Positions 27,938 to 37,448 of a stretch of DNA of 64,000 nt are shown here, in pieces (the first letter of the stretch is position 1; every line of letters begins with the position of its first letter). Both the position numbers and the translations under genes were made by a program. Source of the DNA: Pseudomonas palmensis (lineage in GTDB: Bacteria; Pseudomonadota; Gammaproteobacteria; Pseudomonadales; Pseudomonadaceae); the NCBI RefSeq assembly GCF_017848315.1, contig NZ_JAFKEC010000001.1, positions 245,805 through 309,804 of the forward strand, written 5' to 3'. Under the pieces are notes generated by a model that did not search any database, had not been told where the DNA came from, and was given only the letters and a program-made list of their open reading frames with translations.

Positions 27938-30172
27938 ATGAAAGCGTTCGGCAAAATCCTGGGGCTGGTGATACTCGGGTTGTTGCTGATCATTGTGGCG
28001 CTGGGCTTTGCCCTGACCCACCTCTTCGATCCCAACGACTACAAAGACGAGATCCGCCAGCTGGCACGCGACAAGGCCCACGTCGAGCTGACGCTCAACG
28101 GCGACATCGGCTGGAGCCTGTTCCCGTGGCTGGGGCTGGAACTGCACGAGGCGAGCATCGCCACGCTCAACAATCCCAAGGTGCCATTCGCCGACCTGCA
28201 GATGCTCGGCCTGTCGGTGCGTGTACTGCCGCTGCTGCGCCGTGAAGTGCAGATGAGCGACGTGCGCGTCGAGGGCCTTAACCTGACCCTGGCCCGCGAC
28301 GAGCACGGCCACGGCAACTGGGAAGACATCGGCAAGCCGCTGCCGGCCGCCACCCCGGCTGCACCGGCCGAAGGCAGCGCCGGCACACCCGCCCCAGGCG
28401 AGGCCCCGGCCAAGCCGGCCGCCGCCGAGCGCCCGGTCAAGCTGGACATCGACAGCCTCACCGTGAACAACGCCAAGGTGCAGTACAGCGATGCGCAAAG
28501 CGGCCAGAGTTTCAGCGCCGAGAGCATCCAGCTGAGCACCGGCGCGGTTCACGAAGGGGTCAACATTCCGCTGACCATGACCGCCTTCTTCAGCGCTGGC
28601 CAGCCGGCCCTGCGCGCCCGCACCGAGCTCAAGGGCGAGCTGCGCTTCGACCGTGCGCTCAAGCGCTATCAGTTCGAAGACATGAAGCTCAGTGGCGAAG
28701 CCTCCGGCGAGCCGCTGCAGGGCAAGACCATGACCTTCGCCGCCCAGGGCCAGTTGCTGGTGGACATGGCCGCGAACGTCGCCGAATGGAACGGCCTGAA
28801 GCTGTCGGCCAACCAGCTGCGCGCTCTGGGCGAGCTGAACGTGCGTGACCTGAACAGCACGCCCAAGCTCACCGGCGGCCTGTCCATCGCCCAGCTCGAC
28901 CTGCGCACGTTCCTCGACAGCGTCGGCGTGGCAGTGCCACCGATGGCCGATGCCGCCACCCTGGGCAAGTTCGAGCTGGTCAGCCGCCTGGAAGGCAGCC
29001 CCACCCGCCTGGCTCTGGAAGACCTGGCAGTGAAGCTCGACGACAGCACCTTCACCGGCCGCCTGGCGGTGGATGACTTCGCCAAGCAAGCCCTGCGCGT
29101 GCAGCTAAAAGCCGACACGTTCAATGCCGACCGCTACCTGCCGGCCAAGAGCGAGGCCGCCACCGGCGCCAAGGCCGCGCGCCAGGCCGAGGTGCAGCAG
29201 AATGAAGCCGGTGCGCTGGCCGGAGCCGGCACCACACCGCTGCCGGACGCACCCACCAAGACCGCCTGGAGCACCGACAAGCTGCTGCCGGTGGACCGCC
29301 TGCGCGTACTCGACCTGCAGGCAGACCTGAGCTTCGGCGTGCTCACCCTTGAACAGCTGCCTATCCAGAACGCCGTGCTCAAGGCCCGTGGCCAGGGTGG
29401 CCTGATCACCCTGGACACCCTGCAGGGCGGCCTCTACAACGGCGACTTCGCTACCAAGGGCACCCTCGACGTGCGCCCTGCGGTACCGCAGATCGGCCTG
29501 AGTACCCAGGTCAACCGCGTACCGGTGGAGCACTTCATCAAGAGCCAGACCGACACCCCGCCGGTCAAGGGCCTGCTGACCCTGAGCAGCAACCTGACCG
29601 GCAGCGGCAACAGCCAGAAGGCGCTGATCGACACCCTCAATGGCAACGCCAGCTTCGTCATCAACAACGGTGTGCTGGTCAATGCCAACCTCGAGCAGCA
29701 GCTGTGCCAGGGCATCGCCACCCTCAACCGCAAGGCCCTGAGCGGCGAACCACGCGGCAAGGACACCCCGTTCCAGGAACTCAAGGGCAGCCTGGTGCTG
29801 CGCAACGGCGTGGCCAGCAACCCGGACCTGAAGGTGCGCATCCCGGGCCTGACCGTCAACGGCCACGGCGACCTCGACCTGCGCGTGCTGGGCATGGACT
29901 ACCGCGTGGGCGTGATCGTCGAGGGCGACAAGCGCGACATGCCCGACCCGGCCTGCCAGGTCAACGAGCGCTACGTGGGGCTGGAGTTCCCGCTGCGCTG
30001 CCGTGGCCCGCTGGAGCTGGGTGCCAAGGCCTGCCGCGTGGACAAGGATGGCCTGGGCAAGCTGGCCGGCAAGGCGCTGGGCAACAAGCTGCAGGAAAAG
30101 CTCAACGAAAAGCTGGGTGACAAGGTCAGTCCCGAACTCAAAGACGCACTCAAGGGCCTGTTCAAACGATGA
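27938..30172 (+). CDS. asmA: AsmA family envelope protein
   Basis: A 744-residue protein with one N-terminal membrane helix (ILGLVILGLLLIIVALGFAL) and a large periplasmic part, including an A/P-rich linker near residues 135-170. GDIGWSLFPWLGLELHEASI at the start and the C-terminal TVNGHGDLDLRVLGMDYRVG match AsmA proteins, now seen as bridge-like lipid carriers affecting outer-membrane assembly. It overlaps mutY by ATGA, an arrangement conserved in pseudomonads. Confidence 0.93.
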   Translation: MKAFGKILGLVILGLLLIIVALGFALTHLFDPNDYKDEIRQLARDKAHVELTLNGDIGWSLFPWLGLELHEASIATLNNPKVPFADLQMLGLSVRVLPLLRREVQMSDVRVEGLNLTLARDEHGHGNWEDIGKPLPAATPAAPAEGSAGTPAPGEAPAKPAAAERPVKLDIDSLTVNNAKVQYSDAQSGQSFSAESIQLSTGAVHEGVNIPLTMTAFFSAGQPALRARTELKGELRFDRALKRYQFEDMKLSGEASGEPLQGKTMTFAAQGQLLVDMAANVAEWNGLKLSANQLRALGELNVRDLNSTPKLTGGLSIAQLDLRTFLDSVGVAVPPMADAATLGKFELVSRLEGSPTRLALEDLAVKLDDSTFTGRLAVDDFAKQALRVQLKADTFNADRYLPAKSEAATGAKAARQAEVQQNEAGALAGAGTTPLPDAPTKTAWSTDKLLPVDRLRVLDLQADLSFGVLTLEQLPIQNAVLKARGQGGLITLDTLQGGLYNGDFATKGTLDVRPAVPQIGLSTQVNRVPVEHFIKSQTDTPPVKGLLTLSSNLTGSGNSQKALIDTLNGNASFVINNGVLVNANLEQQLCQGIATLNRKALSGEPRGKDTPFQELKGSLVLRNGVASNPDLKVRIPGLTVNGHGDLDLRVLGMDYRVGVIVEGDKRDMPDPACQVNERYVGLEFPLRCRGPLELGAKACRVDKDGLGKLAGKALGNKLQEKLNEKLGDKVSPELKDALKGLFKR

Positions 30173-31236
30173 ATCCCGAGCAGTTTTCCAGCGCCGTGCT
30201 GGAATGGTACGACCGTAACGGCCGCCACGACCTGCCCTGGCAACAGGGCATCACCCCGTACCGGGTGTGGGTGTCGGAGATCATGCTGCAACAGACCCAG
30301 GTGAGCACCGTGCTCAACTACTTCGGGCGCTTCATGCAAGCCCTGCCCAGCGTCGAGGCCCTGGCCGCGGCGCCGGAGGACGAGGTGCTGCACCTGTGGA
30401 CCGGGCTGGGCTACTACACCCGCGCGCGCAACCTGCAGAAGACCGCGAAGATCGTGGTGGAGCAGTACGCCGGCCAATTCCCGCGCGATGTCGAGAAGCT
30501 CACCGAGCTGCCCGGCATCGGCCTGTCCACTGCCGGGGCAATCGCCAGCATCAGCATGGGCCTGCGTGCGCCGATCCTGGACGGCAACGTCAAGCGCGTG
30601 CTGGCCCGCTACACCGCGCAGGAAGGCTACCCGGGCGAGCCCAAGGTGGCCAAGGCGCTGTGGGCCAACGCCGAGCGCTTTACCCCCCACAGCCGGGTCA
30701 ACCACTACACCCAGGCGATGATGGACCTGGGCGCCACCCTGTGCACGCGCAGCAAGCCCAGTTGCCTGCTGTGCCCGCTGGAGCGCGGCTGCGAGGCGCA
30801 CATGCTCGGCCAGGAGATCCGCTACCCGATCCCCAAGCCGCGCAAGACCCTGCCCCAGCGCAGCACACTGATGCCGCTGCTGGCCAACAACGAGGGCGCC
30901 ATCCTGCTCTACCGGCGCCCGTCCAGCGGCCTGTGGGGCGGCTTGTGGAGCCTGCCGGAGCTGGACAGCCTCGACGACCTGCAACACCTGGCCGAGCAGC
31001 ACGGGGTGAACCTGGGCGAGCCCGTGGCGCTGGACAGCCTGACCCACACCTTCAGCCACTTCCAGCTGGCGATCCAACCCTGGCTGGTGCCGGTGGCCCC
31101 CCAGGGTGACCACGTGGCCGAGGCCGACTGGCTCTGGTATAACCTCGCCACCCCGCCGCGCCTGGGCCTTGCTGCCCCGGTCAAGAAACTGCTCAAACGC
31201 GCGGCCCACGTATTGAATGCAGGAGAGTCGTCATGA
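30169..31236 (+). CDS. mutY: A/G-specific adenine glycosylase
   Basis: A 355-residue base-excision repair glycosylase removing adenine opposite 8-oxoguanine. EIMLQQTQV holds the catalytic Glu, the helix-hairpin-helix is [12 protein letters not shown], the conserved Asp is in LDGNVKRVL, and the 4Fe-4S loop is C-x6-C-x2-C-x5-C ([17 protein letters not shown]). The C-terminal Nudix-like domain is present. It is coupled to asmA and yggX by ATGA overlaps. Confidence 0.97.
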   Translation: MNPEQFSSAVLEWYDRNGRHDLPWQQGITPYRVWVSEIMLQQTQVSTVLNYFGRFMQALPSVEALAAAPEDEVLHLWTGLGYYTRARNLQKTAKIVVEQYAGQFPRDVEKLTELPGIGLSTAGAIASISMGLRAPILDGNVKRVLARYTAQEGYPGEPKVAKALWANAERFTPHSRVNHYTQAMMDLGATLCTRSKPSCLLCPLERGCEAHMLGQEIRYPIPKPRKTLPQRSTLMPLLANNEGAILLYRRPSSGLWGGLWSLPELDSLDDLQHLAEQHGVNLGEPVALDSLTHTFSHFQLAIQPWLVPVAPQGDHVAEADWLWYNLATPPRLGLAAPVKKLLKRAAHVLNAGESS

Positions 31237-31505
31237 CCCGCACCGTAATGTGCCGCAAGTACAAAGAAGAGCTGCCTGGCCTGGAGCGCCCGCCGTATCC
31301 CGGCGCCAAGGGCCAGGACATTTTCGAGCATATCTCGCAGAAAGCCTGGGCCGACTGGCAGAAGGAACAGACCATGCTGATCAACGAGAAGCGCCTGAAC
31401 ATGATGAACGCCGAGGACCGCAAGTACCTCCAGGGCGAGATGGACAAGTTCTTCTCCGGCGAAGAATACGAGAAGGCCGAAGGCTACGTGCCGCCTGCCG
31501 AATAA
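31233..31505 (+). CDS. yggX: Oxidative damage protection protein YggX
   Basis: A 90-residue YggX ([20 protein letters not shown]), including the conserved Cys 7. It protects iron-sulphur proteins, possibly by iron trafficking. It is co-translated with mutY, itself an iron-sulphur enzyme. Confidence 0.96.
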   Translation: MTRTVMCRKYKEELPGLERPPYPGAKGQDIFEHISQKAWADWQKEQTMLINEKRLNMMNAEDRKYLQGEMDKFFSGEEYEKAEGYVPPAE

Positions 31506-31596
31506 CCCCGGAAATTCGTAAGCGACGGAATTAATTTAATAAATTTTCAAAAAGTCGTTGACGCAAATCCGAAAAACGCTTTTAATGCGCCCCGTT

Positions 31597-31672
31597 GCCC
31601 AGATAGCTCAGTCGGTAGAGCAGGGGATTGAAAATCCCCGTGTCGGCGGTTCGATTCCGTCTCTGGGCACCA
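31597..31672 (+). tRNA. tRNA-Phe (GAA)
   Basis: 76 nt with a complete cloverleaf: acceptor gcccaga/tctgggc, anticodon stem ggggA with loop ttGAAaa, T-loop ggttcgattcc and encoded CCA. Followed by a terminator. Confidence 0.98.
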
Positions 31673-31685
31673 CTAATACCGAAAA

Positions 31686-31718
31686 GCCCCAAGCGAAGTG
31701 ATTCCTTGGGGTTTTTTA
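31686..31718 (+). terminator. Intrinsic terminator after tRNA-Phe
   Basis: ccccaag / cttgggg stem followed by six T. Confidence 0.88.
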
Positions 31719-31788
31719 TTGCCTGCGATTTGGTGCTCGCCAGGTCGTCACCTTCGCCGGCCAGGCCGGCGCCTACCAGGGTTCATGG

Positions 31789-32199
31789 ATGAAAAGGCTT
31801 GTGATGACGGCGCTTGCGCTGGTGTGCCTGAACGGTTGCGTCGGCTTCAAGTCCGCCTCGCCCCAGACCCGCGTCGAAAAGACCGACACCTACCGCCAGC
31901 TGCTCGGCCGTGATATCACCCCGCACATCACCCGCACCGAACGTTCCGAAGCCACCCGGGAATGGTGCGGCATCAGCCTGTGGCTGGTGGTGCTGCCCGT
32001 GCCGCTGAAGCTGCCGGTGTGCTCGACCTACACCGAAGCCGCGTTCGGCCACGACAGGTTCGGCGACGAGCGCGTGCTGATGTACACCACCCACAGCGTC
32101 GACAAGAACCCCTACCTCAATGCCTGCGGCCCGTTCATGTTCCTGGCGCCGATCATGCACGGCTATGAAGGCAATGCGCTGTGCGGGCGGCTGCCCTAG
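31789..32199 (+). CDS. Small lipoprotein of unknown function
   Basis: A 136-residue protein with a lipoprotein signal (LVMTALALVCLNGC, lipobox L-N-G-C at residues 14-17). Several later cysteines and a hydrophobic SLWLVVLPVPLKLPVC segment follow. No family recognised. It stands alone after tRNA-Phe; a single degenerate REP-like palindrome precedes it at about 31752-31778. Confidence 0.75.
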   Translation: MKRLVMTALALVCLNGCVGFKSASPQTRVEKTDTYRQLLGRDITPHITRTERSEATREWCGISLWLVVLPVPLKLPVCSTYTEAAFGHDRFGDERVLMYTTHSVDKNPYLNACGPFMFLAPIMHGYEGNALCGRLP

Positions 32200-32298
32200 C
32201 GGCACGCCCCTGCTGCACGCGGCGACACAGGCTTGGGTTTGCCGAGGGAGTGAGGTTCAATAGCGCCACGCATCACCTTCTTTCAAGGATTACCCGCA

Positions 32299-32733
32299 AT
32301 GGCTTCCAGCAGCAAACAGCAAAAACGCGCCAAGCGCGCCGCCAGCAAGGCCCGCGAGAACCGCATGGTACGCAGCGGCCAGGCGGTCAAGAGCAGCGGC
32401 GAGAGCGCCAGCGCCAGCGTCGAGCAGGTGTTCACCAAGGCCATGGAATCGGGCAGCTACACCGCGCTGTTCGAGAAGATGAAACAGGCCCAGGACACCG
32501 GCCTGGCCTCGATGATTGCCGTGTTCCTGGTCGACCCGCTGCTGGCCCTGGTGCTCAAGGGGCACAAGGAAGAACACTCCACCGACTACATCTGCAAGGT
32601 GTTCTGCGCCTACCGCCACTGGCTGGACGGCACCGAAGAGGCCCAAGCGATGCAGTGGCTGGAGAGCGACGAGTTCCAGGACGCCTATGTGCAGGCGTCG
32701 GAGATCGTCTCCAAGCAGAAGAAATTCGGTTGA
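32299..32733 (+). CDS. Conserved hypothetical protein
   Basis: A 144-residue protein with a very basic N-terminus (SSSKQQKRAKRAASKARENR) and a helical acidic-aromatic remainder (HSTDYICKVFCAYRHWLDGTEEAQAMQWLES). A basic N-terminal tail could bind nucleic acid. The rest I cannot assign. Host-like codon use, no operon partners. Confidence 0.7.
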   Translation: MASSSKQQKRAKRAASKARENRMVRSGQAVKSSGESASASVEQVFTKAMESGSYTALFEKMKQAQDTGLASMIAVFLVDPLLALVLKGHKEEHSTDYICKVFCAYRHWLDGTEEAQAMQWLESDEFQDAYVQASEIVSKQKKFG

Positions 32734-33046
32734 GCAACGACCCGGGCTGCGCCGCAGCCCAGGGCCGGCAAAACCCCCGGATGCTGTGCAACCGGTCAAA
32801 AACGGCTTTCCAGCATCGGCCAAAACTGGCACCATCGCGCCTTTTTTCATCACGGCTACGGCCCGTGGAAATGGGGTGCGCGGTCATCCGCGCGACAGTC
32901 CGCTGCATCGATGCGACACCCACCTGCCCACAGGCCCTTCGCCCCGCCCGCCGTTGTTGGCTGTCGTTCGAGCGCTATGCTAGCGTTGCGCCTCGCCAGG
33001 AAGGCCGACAACAGCAGGCACGCACCAGAACTCAAGAGGACCGCAC
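32734..33046. other. Intergenic region upstream of the amino-acid ABC operon
   Basis: 313 bp with a GC-rich inverted repeat (gggctgcg/cgcagccc near 32753) without T-run, and a promoter-like sequence listed separately. No ORF is supported. Confidence 0.5.
32955..32982 (+). promoter_or_regulatory. Candidate promoter of the ABC operon
   Basis: ttgttg, 16 bp spacer, tatgct. The -10 lies inside the small palindrome cgcta-tgc-tagcg (32974-32986), which could be an operator. Confidence 0.3.
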
Positions 33047-33820
33047 ATGGCCCAGGCCACGCCCGCGCTGGAAATCCGCAACCTGCACAAGCGCTACGGC
33101 GCGCAGGAGATTCTCAAGGGCATTTCGCTGACCGCCCGCGACGGCGACGTGATTTCGATCCTGGGGTCGTCCGGTTCCGGCAAGTCCACCTTGCTGCGCT
33201 GCATCAACCTGCTGGAAAACCCCCACGAAGGCCAGATCCTGGTCGCCGGTGAAGAGCTCAGGCTCAAGGCCGGCAAGAACGGCGAACTGATCGCCGCCGA
33301 CAACAGGCAGATCAACCGCCTGCGCAGCGAGATCGGCTTCGTGTTCCAGAACTTCAACCTGTGGCCGCACATGAGCGTGCTCGACAACATCATCGAGGCG
33401 CCGCGCCGCGTGCTCGGCCAGAGCAAGGCCGAGGCCATCGAGCACGCCGAGGCGCTGCTGGACAAGGTCGGCATCCACAACAAGCGCCACAGCTACCCGG
33501 CCGAACTCTCCGGCGGCCAGCAGCAGCGTGCCGCCATTGCGCGCACCCTGGCGATGAAGCCCAAGGTCATTCTGTTCGACGAGCCCACCTCGGCGCTGGA
33601 CCCGGAAATGGTCCAGGAAGTGCTCAACGTGATCCGCGCGCTGGCCGAAGAAGGCCGTACCATGCTACTGGTTACCCATGAAATGAGCTTCGCCCGGCAG
33701 GTGTCCAGTGAAGTCATCTTCCTGCACCAGGGCCTGGTGGAAGAGCAAGGATCGCCGCAGCAGGTTTTCGAAAACCCGAACTCGGCGCGTTGTAAACAAT
33801 TCATGTCCAGCAACCGCTAA
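33047..33820 (+). CDS. Polar amino-acid ABC transporter, ATP-binding protein (HisP-like)
   Basis: A 257-residue ATPase with Walker A GSSGSGKST at 40-48, signature LSGGQQQRAAIAR and Walker B VILFDEPTSALDPE. The insertion NLLENPHEGQILVAGEELRLK...INRLRSEIGFVFQNFNLWPHM is typical of HisP/ArtP-type ATPases of the PAAT family. It is the first gene of a four-gene import operon with its binding protein and two permeases. Confidence 0.95.
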   Translation: MAQATPALEIRNLHKRYGAQEILKGISLTARDGDVISILGSSGSGKSTLLRCINLLENPHEGQILVAGEELRLKAGKNGELIAADNRQINRLRSEIGFVFQNFNLWPHMSVLDNIIEAPRRVLGQSKAEAIEHAEALLDKVGIHNKRHSYPAELSGGQQQRAAIARTLAMKPKVILFDEPTSALDPEMVQEVLNVIRALAEEGRTMLLVTHEMSFARQVSSEVIFLHQGLVEEQGSPQQVFENPNSARCKQFMSSNR

Positions 33821-33833
33821 CGGAGCAACACGC

Positions 33834-34595
33834 ATGCAGAACTACAAGAAATTCCTCCTGGCCGCTGCCGCCACCCTGGTGTTCTCGGCCAACGCCATGG
33901 CCGCCGAAAAGCTGAAAATGGGCATCGAAGCGGCCTACCCGCCCTTCAACAACAAGGATGCCAGCGGCCAGGTCGTAGGCTTCGACAAGGACATCGGCGA
34001 CGCCCTGTGCGCCAAGATGAAGGTCGAATGCGAAGTGGTCACCTCCGACTGGGACGGCATCATCCCGGCCCTGAACGCCAAGAAATTCGACTTCCTGATC
34101 TCGTCGCTGTCGATCACCGACGAGCGCAAGCAGGCCGTTGACTTCACCGACCCGTACTACTCCAACAAGCAGCAGTTCATCGCCCCGAAAAACGTCGACT
34201 TCAAGACCGACCGCGCCTCGCTCAAGGGCAAGACCATCGGCACCCAGCGCGCCACCCAGGCCGCAACCTGGCTGGACGACAACGGCGGCATGGACGGCGA
34301 CTTCAAGGTCAACCTGTACGACGGCCAGGAAAACGCCTACCTGGACCTGACCTCCGGCCGCCTGGACGCCATCCTGGCCGACAAGTACGCCAACTACGAC
34401 TGGCTCAAGTCCGATGCCGGCAAGAACTACGAGTTCAAGGGCGACCCGGTCAACGAGAGCGACAAGGTCGGCATTGCCGTGCGCAAGGGTGACACCCAGC
34501 TGCGCGACAGGCTGAACGCCGCCCTCAAGGAAATCGTTGCCGACGGCACCTACAAGAAGATCAACGACAAGTACTTCCCTTTCAGCATCTATTGA
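33834..34595 (+). CDS. Polar amino-acid ABC transporter, periplasmic binding protein (HisJ/LAO-like)
   Basis: A 253-residue protein with a signal peptide ending ANAMA-AE. EKLKMGIEAAYPPFNNKDASGQVVGFDKDIGDALCAKM and DGIIPALNAKKFDFLISSLSITDERK are the family-3 signature seen in lysine/arginine/ornithine and histidine binding proteins. Basic amino acids are the likely ligands. Start at 33834 behind CGGAG, 13 bp after the ATPase gene. Confidence 0.94.
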   Translation: MQNYKKFLLAAAATLVFSANAMAAEKLKMGIEAAYPPFNNKDASGQVVGFDKDIGDALCAKMKVECEVVTSDWDGIIPALNAKKFDFLISSLSITDERKQAVDFTDPYYSNKQQFIAPKNVDFKTDRASLKGKTIGTQRATQAATWLDDNGGMDGDFKVNLYDGQENAYLDLTSGRLDAILADKYANYDWLKSDAGKNYEFKGDPVNESDKVGIAVRKGDTQLRDRLNAALKEIVADGTYKKINDKYFPFSIY

Positions 34596-34650
34596 TTCGC
34601 CCGACCGGCACCGCCCCTGCGGCGGTGCCCGTCCCTGAACAAGCCTGCCC

Positions 34651-35346
34651 ATGAATATTGATCTCTACGGATTCGGTCCGGCCCTGGCGGCTGGCACCCT
34701 GATGACCGTGCAACTGGCGCTGTCGGCCCTGTGCCTGGGGCTGGTGCTGGGGTTGCTCGGCGCCCTGGCCAAGACATCGCCGTACAAGCCGCTGCAGTGG
34801 CTTGGCGGTTTCTACTCGACCCTGGTGCGCGGCGTGCCCGAGCTGCTGTGGGTGTTGCTGATCTACTTCGGCACCGTCAGCCTGATGAGCAAGCTGGGCG
34901 ACCTCCTGAATATTCCCGGCCTTGAGCTGAGCGCCTTTTCTGCCGGCGTGATCGCTCTGGGCCTGTGCTTCGGTGCCTATGCCACCGAAGTGTTCCGTGG
35001 CGCGATCCTGGCCATCCCCAAAGGCCACCGCGAAGCGGGCCTGGCCCTGGGCCTGTCCAAGGCGCGGATCTTCTCGCGGCTGATCCTGCCGCAGATGTGG
35101 CGCATCGCCCTGCCCGGCCTGGGCAACCTGTTCATGATCCTGATGAAGGACACCGCGCTGGTGTCGGTGATCGGCCTTGAAGAGATCATGCGCCACTCAC
35201 AGGTGGCCGTGACCGTCACCAAGCAGCCGTTCACCTTCTACATGGTGGCGGCAATCATCTACCTGGGCCTGACCATCCTTGCGATGATCGGCATGCACTT
35301 CCTGGAAAAACGCGCCGCACGCGGCTTCGCGAGGGCCAACCAATGA
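34651..35346 (+). CDS. Amino-acid ABC transporter permease (HisQ-like)
   Basis: A 231-residue inner-membrane protein with about five helices and the ATPase-contact EAA loop EAGLALGLSKARIFSRLILPQMWRIALPG. It pairs with the next permease; the genes overlap by ATGA (35343-35346). Confidence 0.94.
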   Translation: MNIDLYGFGPALAAGTLMTVQLALSALCLGLVLGLLGALAKTSPYKPLQWLGGFYSTLVRGVPELLWVLLIYFGTVSLMSKLGDLLNIPGLELSAFSAGVIALGLCFGAYATEVFRGAILAIPKGHREAGLALGLSKARIFSRLILPQMWRIALPGLGNLFMILMKDTALVSVIGLEEIMRHSQVAVTVTKQPFTFYMVAAIIYLGLTILAMIGMHFLEKRAARGFARANQ

Positions 35347-36032
35347 ACTGGGAAGTGATCATCAAGTGGCTGCCACGCCTGGCCCAGGGCGCGACCCTGA
35401 CCCTGGAGCTGGTGGCCATCGCGGTCATCGCCGGGCTGATCCTGGCCATCCCGCTGGGCATCGCCCGCTCCTCGCGCCACTGGTACGTGCGCGCGCTGCC
35501 GTATGGCTACATCTTCTTCTTCCGTGGCACGCCGCTGCTGGTGCAGCTGTTTCTGGTGTACTACGGCATGGCGCAGTTCGAGATCGTGCGCAACAGCGCC
35601 CTGTGGCCGTACCTGCGCGATCCGTTCTGGTGCACCGTGCTGACCATGACCCTGCACACCGCCGCCTACATCGCCGAGATCCTGCGGGGCGCGCTGCAGG
35701 CCATCCCGCGCGGGGAGATCGAGGCGGCGCGGGCGCTGGGCATGTCCCGGGCCAAGGCGCTGTTCTACATCATGCTGCCGCGCGCGGCGCGCATCGGCCT
35801 GCCGGCCTACAGCAACGAAGTGATCCTGATGCTCAAGGCCAGCGCCCTGGCCAGTACCGTGACCCTGCTGGAACTGACCGGCATGGCACGCACGATCATC
35901 GCGCGCACCTACCTGCCGGTGGAGATCTTCTTTGCCGCCGGCCTGTTCTACCTGCTGATCTCGTTCCTGCTGGTGCAGGGCTTCAAGGTGCTCGAGCGCT
36001 GGTTGCGGGTCGATGCCTGCCAGGGCCGCTGA
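35343..36032 (+). CDS. Amino-acid ABC transporter permease (HisM-like)
   Basis: A 229-residue permease with FFFRGTPLLVQLFLVYYG and the EAA loop EAARALGMSRAKALFYIMLPRAARIGLP. It forms the HisQM-type heterodimer with its upstream neighbour. Its last 20 bases overlap the following methyltransferase gene. Confidence 0.94.
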   Translation: MNWEVIIKWLPRLAQGATLTLELVAIAVIAGLILAIPLGIARSSRHWYVRALPYGYIFFFRGTPLLVQLFLVYYGMAQFEIVRNSALWPYLRDPFWCTVLTMTLHTAAYIAEILRGALQAIPRGEIEAARALGMSRAKALFYIMLPRAARIGLPAYSNEVILMLKASALASTVTLLELTGMARTIIARTYLPVEIFFAAGLFYLLISFLLVQGFKVLERWLRVDACQGR

Positions 36033-37221
36033 GGTACTGCAGGGCGAGCCACTGCATAGCCGCTTCCAGGCCCTTAACAGCTTTTTGCTGGAGCACCAGG
36101 GCCTGTGGCGGCCGCGGCCGTTTACCCAGCTGCACCTGCCGTGGGAGCGCGAGCACCCCGCCCTGAGCCACTGGCTGCGCCAGCGGCCGCTGAGCGAGGC
36201 CGACACCCCGCCTGAAAACGCCCCCGCACCTTATCCACAGCTGGCCGCCCAGTGCCAGGCGCTGTCGGCGGTGGGCGAGTTATCCACAATCGAGCTGGCC
36301 CCTGCCAACCCGCGCCTGAACGTGGACGTGCCAGGGCGCAAATGGCAGCAGATCGAGGCCTTTGCAGGGCGCCTTGATTTTGCCCGCCAGCCCACGCACT
36401 GGCTGGACTGGTGTGCGGGCAAGGGGCACCTGGGCCGGCGCCTGCTGGGCCCGGCGCAGCAACTGACCTGCCTGGAACACGACCCCGCGCTGGTGTTGGC
36501 CGGCGAACAGCTCAGCCAGCACCACCGCTTGCCTGCGGAGCATCGCCTGCAGGACGTGATGGCCGCCGATGCTGCCACCCAGCTGGGCAGCCAGCACACC
36601 GCCGTTGCGCTGCATGCCTGCGGCGACCTGCACGTGCGCCTGATGCAACTGGCCAGCGCTGGCGGCTGCCGTCAGCTGGCGATTGCGCCGTGCTGCTACA
36701 ACCGTATCAGCGCAGCGCACTACCAACCGTTATCCACAGCCGCTCAAGCTTCGACGTTGAGCCTGTCGGTCGACGACCTGGGCCTGCCGCTGAGCGAAAC
36801 CGTCACCGCCGGCAACCGCGTGCGCCGCCAGCGTGACGCGTCGATGGCGCGGCGCCTGGGCTTCGATCTGCTGCAGCGCGAGGTACGCGGCTGCGACAGC
36901 TACCTGCCCACCCCTTCGCTCCCCAGCCACTGGCTGCACAAGCCCTTCGCGCAGTACTGCCAGGACCTGGCCGAACTCAAGGGGCTGCAGGTAACGGGTG
37001 CGCCCGATTGGGCGGCACTGGAACAGGCTGGCTGGGCGCGACTGGCCCGGGTGCGCAACCTTGAACAGGTGCGCAACCTGTTCCGCCGCCCATTGGAGCT
37101 GTGGCTGGTGTTGGATCGCGCACTGTACCTGGGCGAACAGGGCTTCGAGGTGCGCCTTGGCAGCTTCTGCCCCTACCCTCTCACGCCTCGGAATCTGATG
37201 CTTTTGGCAGAGCGCGGTTGA
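36013..37221 (+). CDS. SAM-dependent methyltransferase (GCD14/RNA-methylase-like)
   Basis: A 402-residue cytoplasmic protein. WLDWCAGKGHLGRRLL near residues 130-145 is the SAM-binding glycine motif, and the AIAPCCYNRI segment near residue 230 resembles the catalytic loop of proteins annotated as methyltransferases with an SAM-dependent RNA-type fold. The substrate is unknown. It overlaps the HisM-like gene and is probably the last gene of that operon. The coding sequence carries three perfect DnaA boxes, with a fourth just after the stop codon. Confidence 0.75.
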   Translation: MPARAAEVLQGEPLHSRFQALNSFLLEHQGLWRPRPFTQLHLPWEREHPALSHWLRQRPLSEADTPPENAPAPYPQLAAQCQALSAVGELSTIELAPANPRLNVDVPGRKWQQIEAFAGRLDFARQPTHWLDWCAGKGHLGRRLLGPAQQLTCLEHDPALVLAGEQLSQHHRLPAEHRLQDVMAADAATQLGSQHTAVALHACGDLHVRLMQLASAGGCRQLAIAPCCYNRISAAHYQPLSTAAQASTLSLSVDDLGLPLSETVTAGNRVRRQRDASMARRLGFDLLQREVRGCDSYLPTPSLPSHWLHKPFAQYCQDLAELKGLQVTGAPDWAALEQAGWARLARVRNLEQVRNLFRRPLELWLVLDRALYLGEQGFEVRLGSFCPYPLTPRNLMLLAERG

Positions 37222-37240
37222 CGTGCAAACCTGTGGATAA
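36231..37240. promoter_or_regulatory. Cluster of four perfect DnaA boxes
   Basis: TTATCCACA occurs at 36231-36239, 36280-36288 and 36730-36738, and its complement TGTGGATAA at 37232-37240. All four are identical to the strongest 9-mer DnaA box. The cluster lies in and just after the methyltransferase gene, away from dnaA and any AT-rich unwinding region, so it looks like a DnaA-titration or regeneration site rather than an origin. Confidence 0.6.
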
Positions 37241-37448
37241 GTCTGTGCGCAACATTTTGATGAATCGCTGAAAAAGCCGCCCGACAAGGGCTGGCGACAG
37301 CTGGTCATTTTTTGTTCACCTTCTAAACCTGAGCAAAAACAGCCATTTGCGCAAAGACGAACGGGCTGGCCACTGGCGATGCACTACGCGCCGAGTTGGC
37401 ATGCAGCTTGTGCATAAGCATTTTCGCGAATGGCTCTAAGGGCTGCGA

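Noticed and set aside
32828..32843. TGGCACCATCGCGCCT as a sigma-54 promoter for the ABC operon
   Set aside because: GG to GC spacing is 9, not 10, and the -12 TTGC element is missing.
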